Shown here: piece after piece, positions 9,025-16,224 of the stretch | Layout of the letters: every line of letters begins with the position of its first letter | Position numbering within the stretch: the stretch's first letter is position 1 | From: Roseococcus suduntuyensis | GTDB taxonomy: Bacteria > Pseudomonadota > Alphaproteobacteria > Acetobacterales > Acetobacteraceae | Direction of reading: 5' to 3' | DNA: 64,000 nucleotides | Assembly: GCF_014196305.1 (NCBI RefSeq) | Contig: NZ_JACIDJ010000001.1 | Location: forward strand, 1,164,290 to 1,228,289 | Position numbers and translations under genes: made by a program | The notes under the pieces: generated by a model | Databases searched by the model: none | Told to the model about the DNA's origin: nothing | What the model saw: the letters and a program-made list of their open reading frames with translations, nothing else

Positions 9025-10208
9025 TCCAGCATCCCATGCCGCCAGAGATGCGCCGCGAAGTCCCGGTCCCGCGGGATGGCGCCATCGGCAAGCGCCGTCA
9101 GGTCGTCCATCTGTTCCGCGGTCAGGATGTCCACGCCGCCGGGCCAGTGCAGCGCCACCACCCCATCCTCGCCCTGCACCACATGGTGGTGCATGCCGTC
9201 GGCTAGGCGCAGCGGGCCTTCGGGCATGCGGTCCATCAGGCCCCGCGCCGGCAGGGGCTGGCGGTCCTGCGGCAGGTGGGACAGCAGCAGGTTCTGCAGG
9301 CGCTCCGCGAGGCCGGGCGCGGCCAGCCGCGCCAGGGTGCCTTCGAGGGCGGGGTGCAGGTCATCCTCCCCGATGCGCCAGGTGGGCACGGATTCGCGCA
9401 AACCGGGGTCGGTCGCTTCCACATCGTCCAGCAATTGCCGCAGTGCCTCGGCCCAGGAGGGTTCGAGGAAGCCCAGCGTGATGTGCAGCGAGGTCTCGCC
9501 CGGCTCCGTCGCCGCATCGTGGAAGACGCCGCGCGGGATATAGAGGGCGTCGCCCGGTTCCAGCAGCAGGGTGTGGGGTTCGCCCTCGGGCGCGAGCTTG
9601 CCGGTCCAGCCGGTGCGGCGGGTGGGGCGGGGCAGGGGCTCGCCATCCCACACGCGCCAGCGCTTGCGGCCTTCGACCTGGAGCACCAGCACGTCATGCG
9701 TGTCGTAATGGGTGCGGAAGCCCTGGGCGGCGGGGGGCGTGAGGTAGAGGTTGGCCTGGACCGCGTGGAGGAACAGCTTCTCCAGCCCCCGGCAGAGGCG
9801 TTGCAGCGGCGGGTGCGTCTCGTCGAACTGGGAGACGACCAGGGAGGCCCCGGCGTCGAAGCGCGCCAGCAGGCGGGGCAGGTCCACGCGGCCGTCATCG
9901 AGGGTGAATTCCTCGGCCGGCACGCCCGCGCTGCCGCGCTGGCTTTCATCGGCCATGGCGATGCGCGGCGTGCGGGCGGCATCGGTGCGCAGGTGCGCGT
10001 CAATGGCGGCGGTGGAGAGCACCTCGGCGAAGCGGTTGGCGCCCTGGCCGGGCAGGAAGCGCCAGTTGCGGGATTCCCGCATGGACAGCGCCTCGCTGAC
10101 GCCCAGCGTTCCATAGGTGACGCCGAAGGCCCATTCGCCCAGGGTTTCGGTGGTGGGGTGGCGAAGGCTTCCCGTTTGGCTCCCCGATTGGATCCCCTCT
10201 GGGCTCAC
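9012..10208 (-). CDS. JmjC/cupin-fold 2-oxoglutarate oxygenase (RoxA/YcfD-like)
   Basis: Protein of 398 residues with a JmjC-type cupin core (Cupin_4 family). The iron-binding triad is visible as H-Y-D in THYDTHDVLVLQ and the distal His in PRGVFHDA; a following LHITLGF strand is also typical. Characterised relatives are Fe(II)/2-oxoglutarate hydroxylases acting on ribosomal-protein side chains (YcfD on an arginine of uL16). The GTG start at 10208 forms a GTGA overlap with the stop of the upstream repeat-protein gene, so it is the third gene of a minus-strand operon. Its last codons and stop lie in a family 1 repeat. The substrate is unknown; ribosomal proteins are the default, and the cotranscribed repeat proteins are an untested alternative. 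Confidence 0.8.
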   Translation of the reverse strand: MSPEGIQSGSQTGSLRHPTTETLGEWAFGVTYGTLGVSEALSMRESRNWRFLPGQGANRFAEVLSTAAIDAHLRTDAARTPRIAMADESQRGSAGVPAEEFTLDDGRVDLPRLLARFDAGASLVVSQFDETHPPLQRLCRGLEKLFLHAVQANLYLTPPAAQGFRTHYDTHDVLVLQVEGRKRWRVWDGEPLPRPTRRTGWTGKLAPEGEPHTLLLEPGDALYIPRGVFHDAATEPGETSLHITLGFLEPSWAEALRQLLDDVEATDPGLRESVPTWRIGEDDLHPALEGTLARLAAPGLAERLQNLLLSHLPQDRQPLPARGLMDRMPEGPLRLADGMHHHVVQGEDGVVALHWPGGVDILTAEQMDDLTALADGAIPRDRDFAAHLWRHGMLERDR

Positions 10209-10666
10209 CAGCGGCGGCCCCCGCGGCCGAAGCCCACGCCGTCGCTCGGGTCGCTGTCGGTCAGCCCGGTGCGGATGCGGTTGCCGCCATAGCCGCCACG
10301 ATACCCGCCGCGCCCGTAGCCCGCGCCGTCATTGGGGTCGCTGTCGGTCATGCCGGTGCGGACGCGGTTGCCGGAGTAGCCGCCACGATAGCCGCCGCGG
10401 CCATAGCCGGCGCCGTCATTGGGGTCGCTGTCGGTCATGCCGGTGCGGACGCGGTTGCCGGAATAGCCGCCGCGATAGCCGCCGCGCCCATAGCCCACGC
10501 CGTCATTGGGATCGGCGTCGGTCAGGCCGGTGCGGATGCGGCCGGGCATCGGCTGCACATAGACGGGGCCGGGCTGGGCGGGCACACAGGCGGCCAGCGT
10601 GGCGCCGGCGGCGCTCAGCGCGGCGACGCGGAGCACCAGCAGGCGTCGGGACAGGCGTTCGGTCAT
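10205..10666 (-). CDS. Tandem-repeat lipoprotein (TDSDPND/YGRGGYRGG repeats)
   Basis: Small protein of 153 residues, family not recognised. The N-terminus is basic (SRRLLVLR), then hydrophobic, ending in the lipobox LAAC with Cys27, so a lipid-anchored export form is likely. The mature part is 3.6 tandem copies of a 29-residue unit containing RTGMTDSDPND and then YGRGGYRGG, rich in Gly, Arg, Tyr and Asp. The acidic DSDPND core recalls calcium-binding loops but no defined family is recognised. It shares its core repeat with the upstream gene (30 nt away) and overlaps the downstream oxygenase gene by four bases. Confidence 0.8.
   Translation of the reverse strand: MTERLSRRLLVLRVAALSAAGATLAACVPAQPGPVYVQPMPGRIRTGLTDADPNDGVGYGRGGYRGGYSGNRVRTGMTDSDPNDGAGYGRGGYRGGYSGNRVRTGMTDSDPNDGAGYGRGGYRGGYGGNRIRTGLTDSDPSDGVGFGRGGRRW
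10238..10560 (-). repeat. 87-nt in-frame tandem repeat
   Basis: About 3.6 near-identical copies of an 87-nt unit, each coding 29 residues, inside the repeat lipoprotein gene. The two central units are almost identical at DNA level, suggesting recent duplication or homogenisation. Limits are approximate. Confidence 0.8.
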
Positions 10667-10696
10667 GTTCCTCGTGCTCCGTATGCGCGGCGCGGA

Positions 10697-11182
10697 TTAC
10701 TTGCGCCCGCCGCCGCGGCCCTGGCCAGCGACGTCGTTGGGGTCGGAATCGGTCAGGCCGGTGCGGGGGCGTCCGCCACCGCGGCCATAACCGGGGCTGT
10801 CATTGGGGTCGGAATCGGTCAGGCCAGTGCGGGGCCGTCCGCCACCGCGGCCATAACCGGGGCTGTCATTGGGGTCGCTGTCGGTCAGGCCCGTTCGGGG
10901 GCGGCCGCCACCACGGCCACGCCCGGGGCTGTCATTCGGGTCGCTGTCCGTCAGGCCGGTGCGGGGGCGGCCACCACGGCCATAGCCTGGGCTGTCATTC
11001 GGGTCGCTGTCGGTGATGCCGGTGCGGTATTGGGCGCGGGCGGGCGCGGCGGCCAGGCCACCCAGCAGCAGCGCGGCGCCCGAGGCCACGCGGGTGACGA
11101 AGAGGCGACGGCCAAGCCGGTCCTGCGCCACCTGGGTCTCGTCCTGCCTGCCTGAACCCTCTGTGGGGTCTGGGTGGGACAT
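10697..11182 (-). CDS. Exported TDSDPND tandem-repeat protein, possible Tat substrate
   Basis: Protein of 161 residues, first gene of the minus-strand operon. A basic pair in GRRLFVTR (residues 24-31) precedes a hydrophobic stretch and an ARA-Q cleavage site near residue 50, resembling a Tat or Sec signal peptide. The mature protein is five tandem copies of a 22-residue unit built on RTGLTDSDPND followed by SPGYGRGGGRP. The repeat core is shared with the next gene, so the two are paralogues with different repeat lengths (22 and 29). A GGAAGG ribosome site precedes the ATG at 11182. Function unknown; an envelope or extracellular location is inferred. Confidence 0.8.
   Translation of the reverse strand: MSHPDPTEGSGRQDETQVAQDRLGRRLFVTRVASGAALLLGGLAAAPARAQYRTGITDSDPNDSPGYGRGGRPRTGLTDSDPNDSPGRGRGGGRPRTGLTDSDPNDSPGYGRGGGRPRTGLTDSDPNDSPGYGRGGGRPRTGLTDSDPNDVAGQGRGGGRK
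10712..11032 (-). repeat. 66-nt in-frame tandem repeat
   Basis: Five copies of a 66-nt unit coding 22 residues each within the exported repeat protein. Limits are approximate. It is related in its core to the 87-nt repeat of the neighbouring gene. Confidence 0.8.
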
Positions 11183-11220
11183 GGCCTTCCTCCACTTCTT
11201 CGTACCGTTGTGCCATTCTG

Positions 11221-11256
11221 GATGGACGATGTTACGGACGCAAGCTTTCGTCCATC
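11221..11256. promoter_or_regulatory. Inverted repeat in divergent intergenic region
   Basis: Perfect 9-bp inverted repeat, GATGGACGA at 11221-11229 and TCGTCCATC at 11248-11256, in the 119-bp gap between the divergent repeat-protein operon and the SapC gene. It could be an operator or a leader hairpin; no regulator can be assigned. Confidence 0.35.
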
Positions 11257-11301
11257 ACAGATGACAGCCGCGTGTCATTCGAAGCCAACAGGGGTTGAAC
11301 C

Positions 11302-12027
11302 ATGTCCGAAGCCGCCTCCCCGCTGCCACCGCTCTATGGCGGGCTGGTGCCCCTGAACCAGATGCAGCACGCCCAGTGGCGCGTGCGCGACGTCGGCTTC
11401 GGCTTCGCCGCCGGCATCCCCGCCGTGCCGCTGGCGCTGGAGGAATTCCCGCTGGCCGCGCGCCACATGGGCGTGGTCTTCGCCACCGGCGCGCCGCACA
11501 TGCCGCTCGCCATCCTGGGCGGCGGGCCGGGCCGCAACCTCTTCATCAACGAGGCGGGGCAGTGGCGGGATGGCGTCTATGTGCCGGCCTATCTCCGCCG
11601 CTACCCCTTCCTGCTGGCCCGCACCGCCCCGGGCAGCGAGGAGCTGGCGCTCTGCCTCGACCCCGGCGCGCCGCAATTCTCCGAGGCCGAGGGCGAACCC
11701 CTCTTCGACGCCGAGGGCAAGCCCACCGCCATGGCCAGCCGCGCCTTCGAATTCACCCGCGCGGTGGAGGGCAGCTTCCTCCGCACCCAGGAGTTCGTGG
11801 CGGCGCTGGCGGAGCTGAAGCTGCTCGGCCCCGCCGCCGTGCAGTTCGAACAGGGCGGGCGCAACCTGCGCGTGGACGGCTTCCACGCCGTGCAGCGCGA
11901 GGCCTTCAACGCCCTCACCGGCGAGCAACTGGTCATGCTGCGCGACAAGGGCTGGCTGGAGGCCATCCACGCCCACCTGTTCTCGGTGGCGGCACTTCCG
12001 TCCATCGTGCAGCAGGCGGCGGCCTGA
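11302..12027 (+). CDS. SapC family protein
   Basis: Protein of 241 residues matching the SapC family, named for a Campylobacter gene near the S-layer protein but of unproven biochemical role. Recognisable features are the N-terminal YGGLVPLNQMQHAQWRV, the central VYVPAYLRRYPF and the C-terminal NLRVDGFHAV segment. There is no signal peptide or membrane helix, so a cytoplasmic location is likely. An AGGGG ribosome site precedes the ATG. The next gene, a sensor kinase, begins 4 nt after its stop, so the two are probably cotranscribed; whether they cooperate is unknown. Confidence 0.85.
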   Translation: MSEAASPLPPLYGGLVPLNQMQHAQWRVRDVGFGFAAGIPAVPLALEEFPLAARHMGVVFATGAPHMPLAILGGGPGRNLFINEAGQWRDGVYVPAYLRRYPFLLARTAPGSEELALCLDPGAPQFSEAEGEPLFDAEGKPTAMASRAFEFTRAVEGSFLRTQEFVAALAELKLLGPAAVQFEQGGRNLRVDGFHAVQREAFNALTGEQLVMLRDKGWLEAIHAHLFSVAALPSIVQQAAA

Positions 12028-12031
12028 GCCT

Positions 12032-13696
12032 GTGCCCGAAGCGCCGCTGCTGAAGCCCGAGGCCGCTCCGCGAATCCGGCGGCGGCGCGCCTGGGGCTCA
12101 CCCCTGCTGCGGCGCATCCTGCTGGTGAACGCCCTGCCGCCGGCGCTGCTGGCCGTGGCCCTTCTCTACCTCGACCAATACCAGGACGGGCTGCTGGCCG
12201 CCGAGGTCGAGGCCATGCGCACCCAGGCGCGCATCTATGCGGGCGGCATCAGCGAGGCCGCCGTCCGCATCCAGGATGACCGCGCCGTGCTGGTGCCCGA
12301 AACCGCGCGCCCCCTGCTGCGGCGCCTGGTGGAACCCTCGCCCAACACCCAGGCCAGGCTGTTCGACACGGCGGGCCTGGTGGTGGCCGACAGCCGCGTG
12401 CGCGAAAGCGTGGGCGGCGCCGTCGTCACCGAGCCCTTGCCGCCGCCCGCTGCGCGCGGCGTGTTCTCGCAAGGCGTGGGGGGTGTCTATGAATGGCTGC
12501 TGGGGCTGCTGCCCAGCGCCTCCCGCAACCCGGTGGTGCTGGACACGACGCCGGACGCGCAGAGCTTCGACTGGCAGCCCGACCTCGGCCCCGAACGCCA
12601 GGCGGAACTGCGGCTGGCGCTCGAAGGCGGCGTCACCCCCTATATCCGCCGCACGCCGGATGGGCGGCTGCTGGTGAGTGTCGCCGAACCCGCGCGGCGC
12701 GGCGCGCAGGCCGTGGGCATCGTGCTGCTGACGCGCGAGGCGCGGGAGGTGGATGCGCGGCTTCTGGAAATCCGCGCCAGCGTGCTGGGGCTGTTCCTGC
12801 TGGCGTTGGCGCTGACCGTCGCCGTCTCCTTCTACCTGGCGCAGACCCTGGCAAGCCCGATCCTGCGCCTTGCTGATGCGGCCGCCGAGATGCGGCAGGG
12901 CAAGGGCCGCGGTGGCTCGGTTCCCGAGGAGTTGCTGGGGCGGCGGGACGAGATCGGCATTCTCGCGCGGGATTTGCAGGCGGCGGCCCTCGCGCTCTGG
13001 GCGCGGATTGACGCCAATGAACGCTTCGCCGCCGATGTGGCGCATGAGCTGAAGAACCCACTGACCAGCGTGCGCAGCGCCATCGAGACGCTGCGGCGGG
13101 TGGAGGATGTGGAGCAGCAACGCAGGTTGCTCGGCATCATCGCCAATGACGCGGTGCGGATGGACCGGCTGATCACGGACATCGCGGATTCCTCGCGCGT
13201 GGATGCGGAGCTTTCGCGCGTGATCGCGGAGCCGGTGGACATCGCGCCGATCCTGGCCGTGCTGGTGGAGCTGCACAACACCATCCGCCAGGAGGGCGAG
13301 CCGGAAATGATCCTGGAGGCGCCGGAACGCCTGGTGGCGATGGGGGTGGAGGACCGGCTGGTGCAGGTGTTCCGCAACCTGCTGGGCAACGCCGTCAGCT
13401 TCAGCCCGGAGGGCGGGCGCGTCTGGCTGCGCGCGCGCGCGGCGGGGCCGGAGGTGGAGGTGATTGTGGAGGATGAGGGGCCGGGAATTCCGGAGGCGCG
13501 TCTGGAGGGGATTTTTGACCGCTTTTATTCCGAACGCCCGCGGGGGGAGCGGTTCGGGCAGCATTCGGGGCTGGGGCTTTCCATCAGCCGGCAGATCATC
13601 GAGGGGCTGCGGGGGAGGATTGCGGCGGAGAATAGGAGGGATGCGGAGGGGAAGGTGATTGGGGCGCGGTTTTTGGTGCGGTTGCCGGTGGGGTAG
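12032..13696 (+). CDS. chvG: ChvG/ExoS-type sensor histidine kinase
   Basis: Membrane histidine kinase of 554 residues (GTG start). Order: cytoplasmic N-terminus; membrane helix around residues 29-48 (LLVNALPPALLAVALLYL); periplasmic sensing domain; second helix (LLALALTVAVSFYLAQTL); HAMP; HisKA with phospho-acceptor His338 in FAADVAHELKNPL; and HATPase_c with the N box NLLGNAVSFSPEG and the G box DEGPGIPEA. ChvG senses acidity or envelope stress and partners ChvI in many alphaproteobacteria. No response regulator is adjacent here, and directly after the stop the DNA turns AT-rich, so the usual downstream neighbours (HPr kinase, PTS genes) are absent. Confidence 0.88.
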   Translation: MPEAPLLKPEAAPRIRRRRAWGSPLLRRILLVNALPPALLAVALLYLDQYQDGLLAAEVEAMRTQARIYAGGISEAAVRIQDDRAVLVPETARPLLRRLVEPSPNTQARLFDTAGLVVADSRVRESVGGAVVTEPLPPPAARGVFSQGVGGVYEWLLGLLPSASRNPVVLDTTPDAQSFDWQPDLGPERQAELRLALEGGVTPYIRRTPDGRLLVSVAEPARRGAQAVGIVLLTREAREVDARLLEIRASVLGLFLLALALTVAVSFYLAQTLASPILRLADAAAEMRQGKGRGGSVPEELLGRRDEIGILARDLQAAALALWARIDANERFAADVAHELKNPLTSVRSAIETLRRVEDVEQQRRLLGIIANDAVRMDRLITDIADSSRVDAELSRVIAEPVDIAPILAVLVELHNTIRQEGEPEMILEAPERLVAMGVEDRLVQVFRNLLGNAVSFSPEGGRVWLRARAAGPEVEVIVEDEGPGIPEARLEGIFDRFYSERPRGERFGQHSGLGLSISRQIIEGLRGRIAAENRRDAEGKVIGARFLVRLPVG

Positions 13697-13711
13697 ATGA
13701 ATACTTCAGAA

Positions 13712-14806
13712 TTAGGTTGAAACCAAGATACGCAATTTAGGACTTGTGAATACTTGCGTGCATACAACTAATATCATCGGCTCCATAAACTCAAGAATAA
13801 AGTCTTCATCAGAATCTTCAAATACAAATTCGCCAATTCTATTGTGCGCTATCGAGCATCTGACTCTATAAATCCAGTATGCAGCAATATTACTGATAAG
13901 TTTATTATATTCATCGGCTGTCCCAATAAATTTCGTCTGAATTAAATCAGCCTCAGACGTTTGTTGTAATGCGCAGAAATTAATAAATTTCTGCCATCTA
14001 TCTTTAAGAGGATTGCCCTCTCTCGTGTGATCTTGAAATACTTCTTCTGCTTTTGTTTGAAATGAAGAAATCGGCCAAAAATATTGCGCAATTTCCTCGC
14101 GATTATGGCAAAATTCGTTTAAAATTTGCTTTAATTTATCGAATTCATTTTTTCCATATGCACGAGAAAGTTCATTGAGGCCGTCTAGGTCATCGTTTAA
14201 CTTCTGCAAATTTTTAAAGAAAGCAAAATCAAACATAAGTTCCAAGCTGTGGTACAGTCTCAGGAACCTATCGAATCCGTTTGAGGCCGTCAGGTAGCGC
14301 CTAAACGTTGCCTCATGATGACGAGTAGGGATCAGAATATCCTGTCTTGCTTTAAGCTGTTCATGCACTCGGGACGGACGAGCCTGGATTTCTGTGTGCG
14401 AAAAACCGCCCCAAATATGAGAAAAGTTCATATATTTTTCGGTATATTTCTGCAGAAAAATCGACTCAACGACAAAGTAGTTTTTCTTGAATACTGTTGG
14501 GTTCCCAGCCTGATGCGCTTCTATATCAGTTAAATACGATATGTACTGCCATTTTGTGAGACTTGTTGGTTCAAGATCGCTTAATTTTCCAGTTATACAA
14601 AGAACTCCCAGGACTGTACCGCTTTCATCAACGATTTCCGGATCAACCTCTTTGCTGATGGCGCTGGAGATATCGAATACAGGAATGGCGACAAAACCGT
14701 CTATGCACAAATATTCCGCCAGTTCGATTGCATTAACGGGATTTATCCCATCAACAACTGGTAATTGTGCCAGAATTTCTTGATTTTGAAGCTCTGCGAG
14801 AATCAT
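13712..14806 (-). CDS. Unknown protein with C-terminal HEPN-type R-x4-H motif
   Basis: Protein of 364 residues, not assignable to a named family. The N-terminal 100 or so residues look alpha/beta (GFVAIPVFDISSAI, TVLGVLCITGKL). The rest looks helical and ends with YWIYRVRCSIAHNRIGEF, where Arg316 and His321 form an R-x4-H motif like the catalytic motif of HEPN ribonucleases. HEPN proteins are common toxins and abortive-infection effectors. The start lies 6 nt after the stop of the DGQHR-like gene, so the two form one operon with this as the distal gene. AT-rich codon use marks it as acquired. The RNase role is inference from one motif plus context. Confidence 0.65.
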   Translation of the reverse strand: MILAELQNQEILAQLPVVDGINPVNAIELAEYLCIDGFVAIPVFDISSAISKEVDPEIVDESGTVLGVLCITGKLSDLEPTSLTKWQYISYLTDIEAHQAGNPTVFKKNYFVVESIFLQKYTEKYMNFSHIWGGFSHTEIQARPSRVHEQLKARQDILIPTRHHEATFRRYLTASNGFDRFLRLYHSLELMFDFAFFKNLQKLNDDLDGLNELSRAYGKNEFDKLKQILNEFCHNREEIAQYFWPISSFQTKAEEVFQDHTREGNPLKDRWQKFINFCALQQTSEADLIQTKFIGTADEYNKLISNIAAYWIYRVRCSIAHNRIGEFVFEDSDEDFILEFMEPMILVVCTQVFTSPKLRILVST

Positions 14807-14812
14807 GAGATT

Positions 14813-16012
14813 TCACTCAACCGCAATGGTCCAGCAGTCTGATAGTGCCGACTCGCCAGACTCCCGAAAAAATTCTTTAAAACCGTTCGTTAACAAGCGA
14901 CGTGTTGCCAGCCCCACATTTACTTTGCGCGGGTTATTTCCAGCGCGGAGACGTTCGAACGTCTCCAGTCCAAGAGGGTCAGACCCTTCGCGCGATTCTC
15001 TAAGGAGCGCCAGAAGAGTCCGGACGGCCGCATCGACACGCTGGGACCGCAAGTCAGACGACGAAAACTGAGAAATGGCCGCAAAAAACGCCATCATCAC
15101 ATTTTCCGTGGCGAGCCAGTTTGAGTAATTGATTTGAGTAGAAGATGCTTCATTATCACCTTCTAATCCAACCCCAAAATCTCCATCACCTAAAACATTA
15201 TTCCGATATATGCGTGAAACTTCTTCGTCAAGATCGGCGTAGAGCGCAAAATACTGATTGAATTTTCCAAATTGTTCCGAGATTTCAGATTCGGATAAAT
15301 CTAAGGCACTATTGGAAATCAACTGATTTGCAATTACGTTATCTTTTTGCAATTCAGATGATGCAGTAATGAATGCTTGATAGCCAGAAACAATGGAACT
15401 CAGAGGGAATTTGCGTGCGCGGCGTCGTCTAGTGTTGTCGCGTTCGGTGTATATCTCAAGGCCTGGAATAGAATTTTCAACCGATGTCTTTAGCGACATA
15501 AATAAAAGCTCAAGTTGATGTCTAATTGACATGGGCTTTTGCCCAGCATTAAGAATAATAATCCTATAAACGAGCTTTTTTAGATCCGATTCCAGCCAAA
15601 ATTCTACAAGAAGTTTTTGTCCAGAAACAAATACATGCCCCTCTTTTTCAAGGTCCTTCATAATATATGTACGCTGTAATCCGTCCAGGATATCAACATT
15701 TCCAGGAGTACTAAGTGCGAGCTCAAGTGACGCCAAATTCGAAGTATTAAGTTCGGCTGAGCAAAAAAGAGGAAGAATTGTAGATACTTTATCAGGTTTG
15801 ACGGCCAGAGTTATCGACGGAAGCAATGCTCCATCTTTAATGTCCGACTTTAGCCTCTGATAGGCTTTGTGACTTTCTCGGCGTCGCTGAATAGAAAAAT
15901 TTTCGAACTCATTTCCCACAATATTCAGATAATCAGCGACTGCCATCTGTGCGTATACAACAGGGGTCGAGGTGCGAAGATCGCGTGCCAGCCCAATTAC
16001 TTTCAATTGCAT
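14813..16012 (-). CDS. DGQHR/DndB-like protein of an acquired two-gene system
   Basis: Protein of 399 residues resembling the DGQHR superfamily, which includes the phosphorothioation regulator DndB and has a ParB/Srx-like fold. Visible signs: an N-terminal YAQMAVADYLNIV helix, the LLPSITLAV strand, the DGLQRT core at residues 110-115 in place of canonical DGQHR, and LNAGQKPMSIRHQLELLF around 154-171. The ATG at 16012 is chosen because GGAG lies seven bases upstream and because a longer open frame (to 16168) runs into GC-rich non-coding DNA. It is the first gene of the operon with the HEPN-motif protein. No dnd or ssp modification genes are nearby, so a classical Dnd role is unlikely. The exact function is unknown. 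Confidence 0.7.
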   Translation of the reverse strand: MQLKVIGLARDLRTSTPVVYAQMAVADYLNIVGNEFENFSIQRRRESHKAYQRLKSDIKDGALLPSITLAVKPDKVSTILPLFCSAELNTSNLASLELALSTPGNVDILDGLQRTYIMKDLEKEGHVFVSGQKLLVEFWLESDLKKLVYRIIILNAGQKPMSIRHQLELLFMSLKTSVENSIPGLEIYTERDNTRRRRARKFPLSSIVSGYQAFITASSELQKDNVIANQLISNSALDLSESEISEQFGKFNQYFALYADLDEEVSRIYRNNVLGDGDFGVGLEGDNEASSTQINYSNWLATENVMMAFFAAISQFSSSDLRSQRVDAAVRTLLALLRESREGSDPLGLETFERLRAGNNPRKVNVGLATRRLLTNGFKEFFRESGESALSDCWTIAVE

Positions 16013-16065
16013 TGCCGATCTCCATTGGCCCGCAAGTACCGTCGAGCGGCCTGCGGGGCCTAATG

Positions 16066-16100
16066 TCGTTAGCCTATCCGCGGGGCGGATATGATGTCCA
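16066..16100. promoter_or_regulatory. Candidate divergent promoters between island operon and rimP
   Basis: On the minus strand TGGACA (16100-16095) and TAGGCT (16076-16071), 18 bp apart, could drive the island operon. On the plus strand TATGAT (16090-16095) is a good -10 but has no convincing -35. Both calls are by eye and weak. Confidence 0.3.
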
Positions 16101-16192
16101 GGCGAGCTGAGCGTCCGCCGCTTGGACGCCCTTGCACCCCCCTCCCAAAAAGCGCATATCTCCTCCATTCACACCATCTGAACCATCAGGGG

Positions 16193-16224
16193 GGTGGCCT
16201 TCCGGGGCCGCCTTTTTTGTTTTT
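16193..16224 (+). terminator. Terminator-like hairpin in the rimP leader (possible attenuator)
   Basis: Stem GGTGGCC (16193-16199) pairs with GGCCGCC (16206-16212) with one G-U wobble and a six-base loop, followed at once by TTTTTTGTTTTT. This has the shape of an intrinsic terminator, yet it sits directly in front of rimP and its U-tract overlaps the likely rimP start. No plus-strand gene ends nearby (chvG is 2.5 kb away), so attenuation of the rimP-nusA operon is the most economical reading. NusA is known to feed back on its own operon in E. coli. Confidence 0.6.

Larger units (their letters stand above)
13697..16020. other. AT-rich two-gene genomic island
   Basis: Base composition changes sharply at the chvG stop and returns to GC-rich around the start codon of the first island gene (16012). 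Codons inside are A/T-ending, Lys, Asn and Ile are frequent, and runs such as ATTAATAAATTTC occur. Both genes face the minus strand, opposite to chvG and rimP. No integrase, transposase, tRNA or clear terminal repeat was seen, so the mode of entry is unknown. The composition strongly suggests horizontal transfer. The boundaries are drawn by eye. Confidence 0.8.

Noticed and set aside
14813-16012. DndB of a DNA phosphorothioation system
   Set aside because: None of dndA, dndC, dndD, dndE or the ssp genes is nearby, and the core motif reads DGLQR rather than DGQHR; only superfamily-level similarity is claimed.
13697-16020. Classical mobile element (IS, integrative element)
   Set aside because: No transposase, integrase, terminal inverted repeats, target duplication or tRNA attachment site could be seen.
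14813-16168. Longer DGQHR-like protein starting at 16168
   Set aside because: The extra 52 codons are GC-rich, lack family similarity, and the ATG at 16012 has a good ribosome site at the composition boundary.
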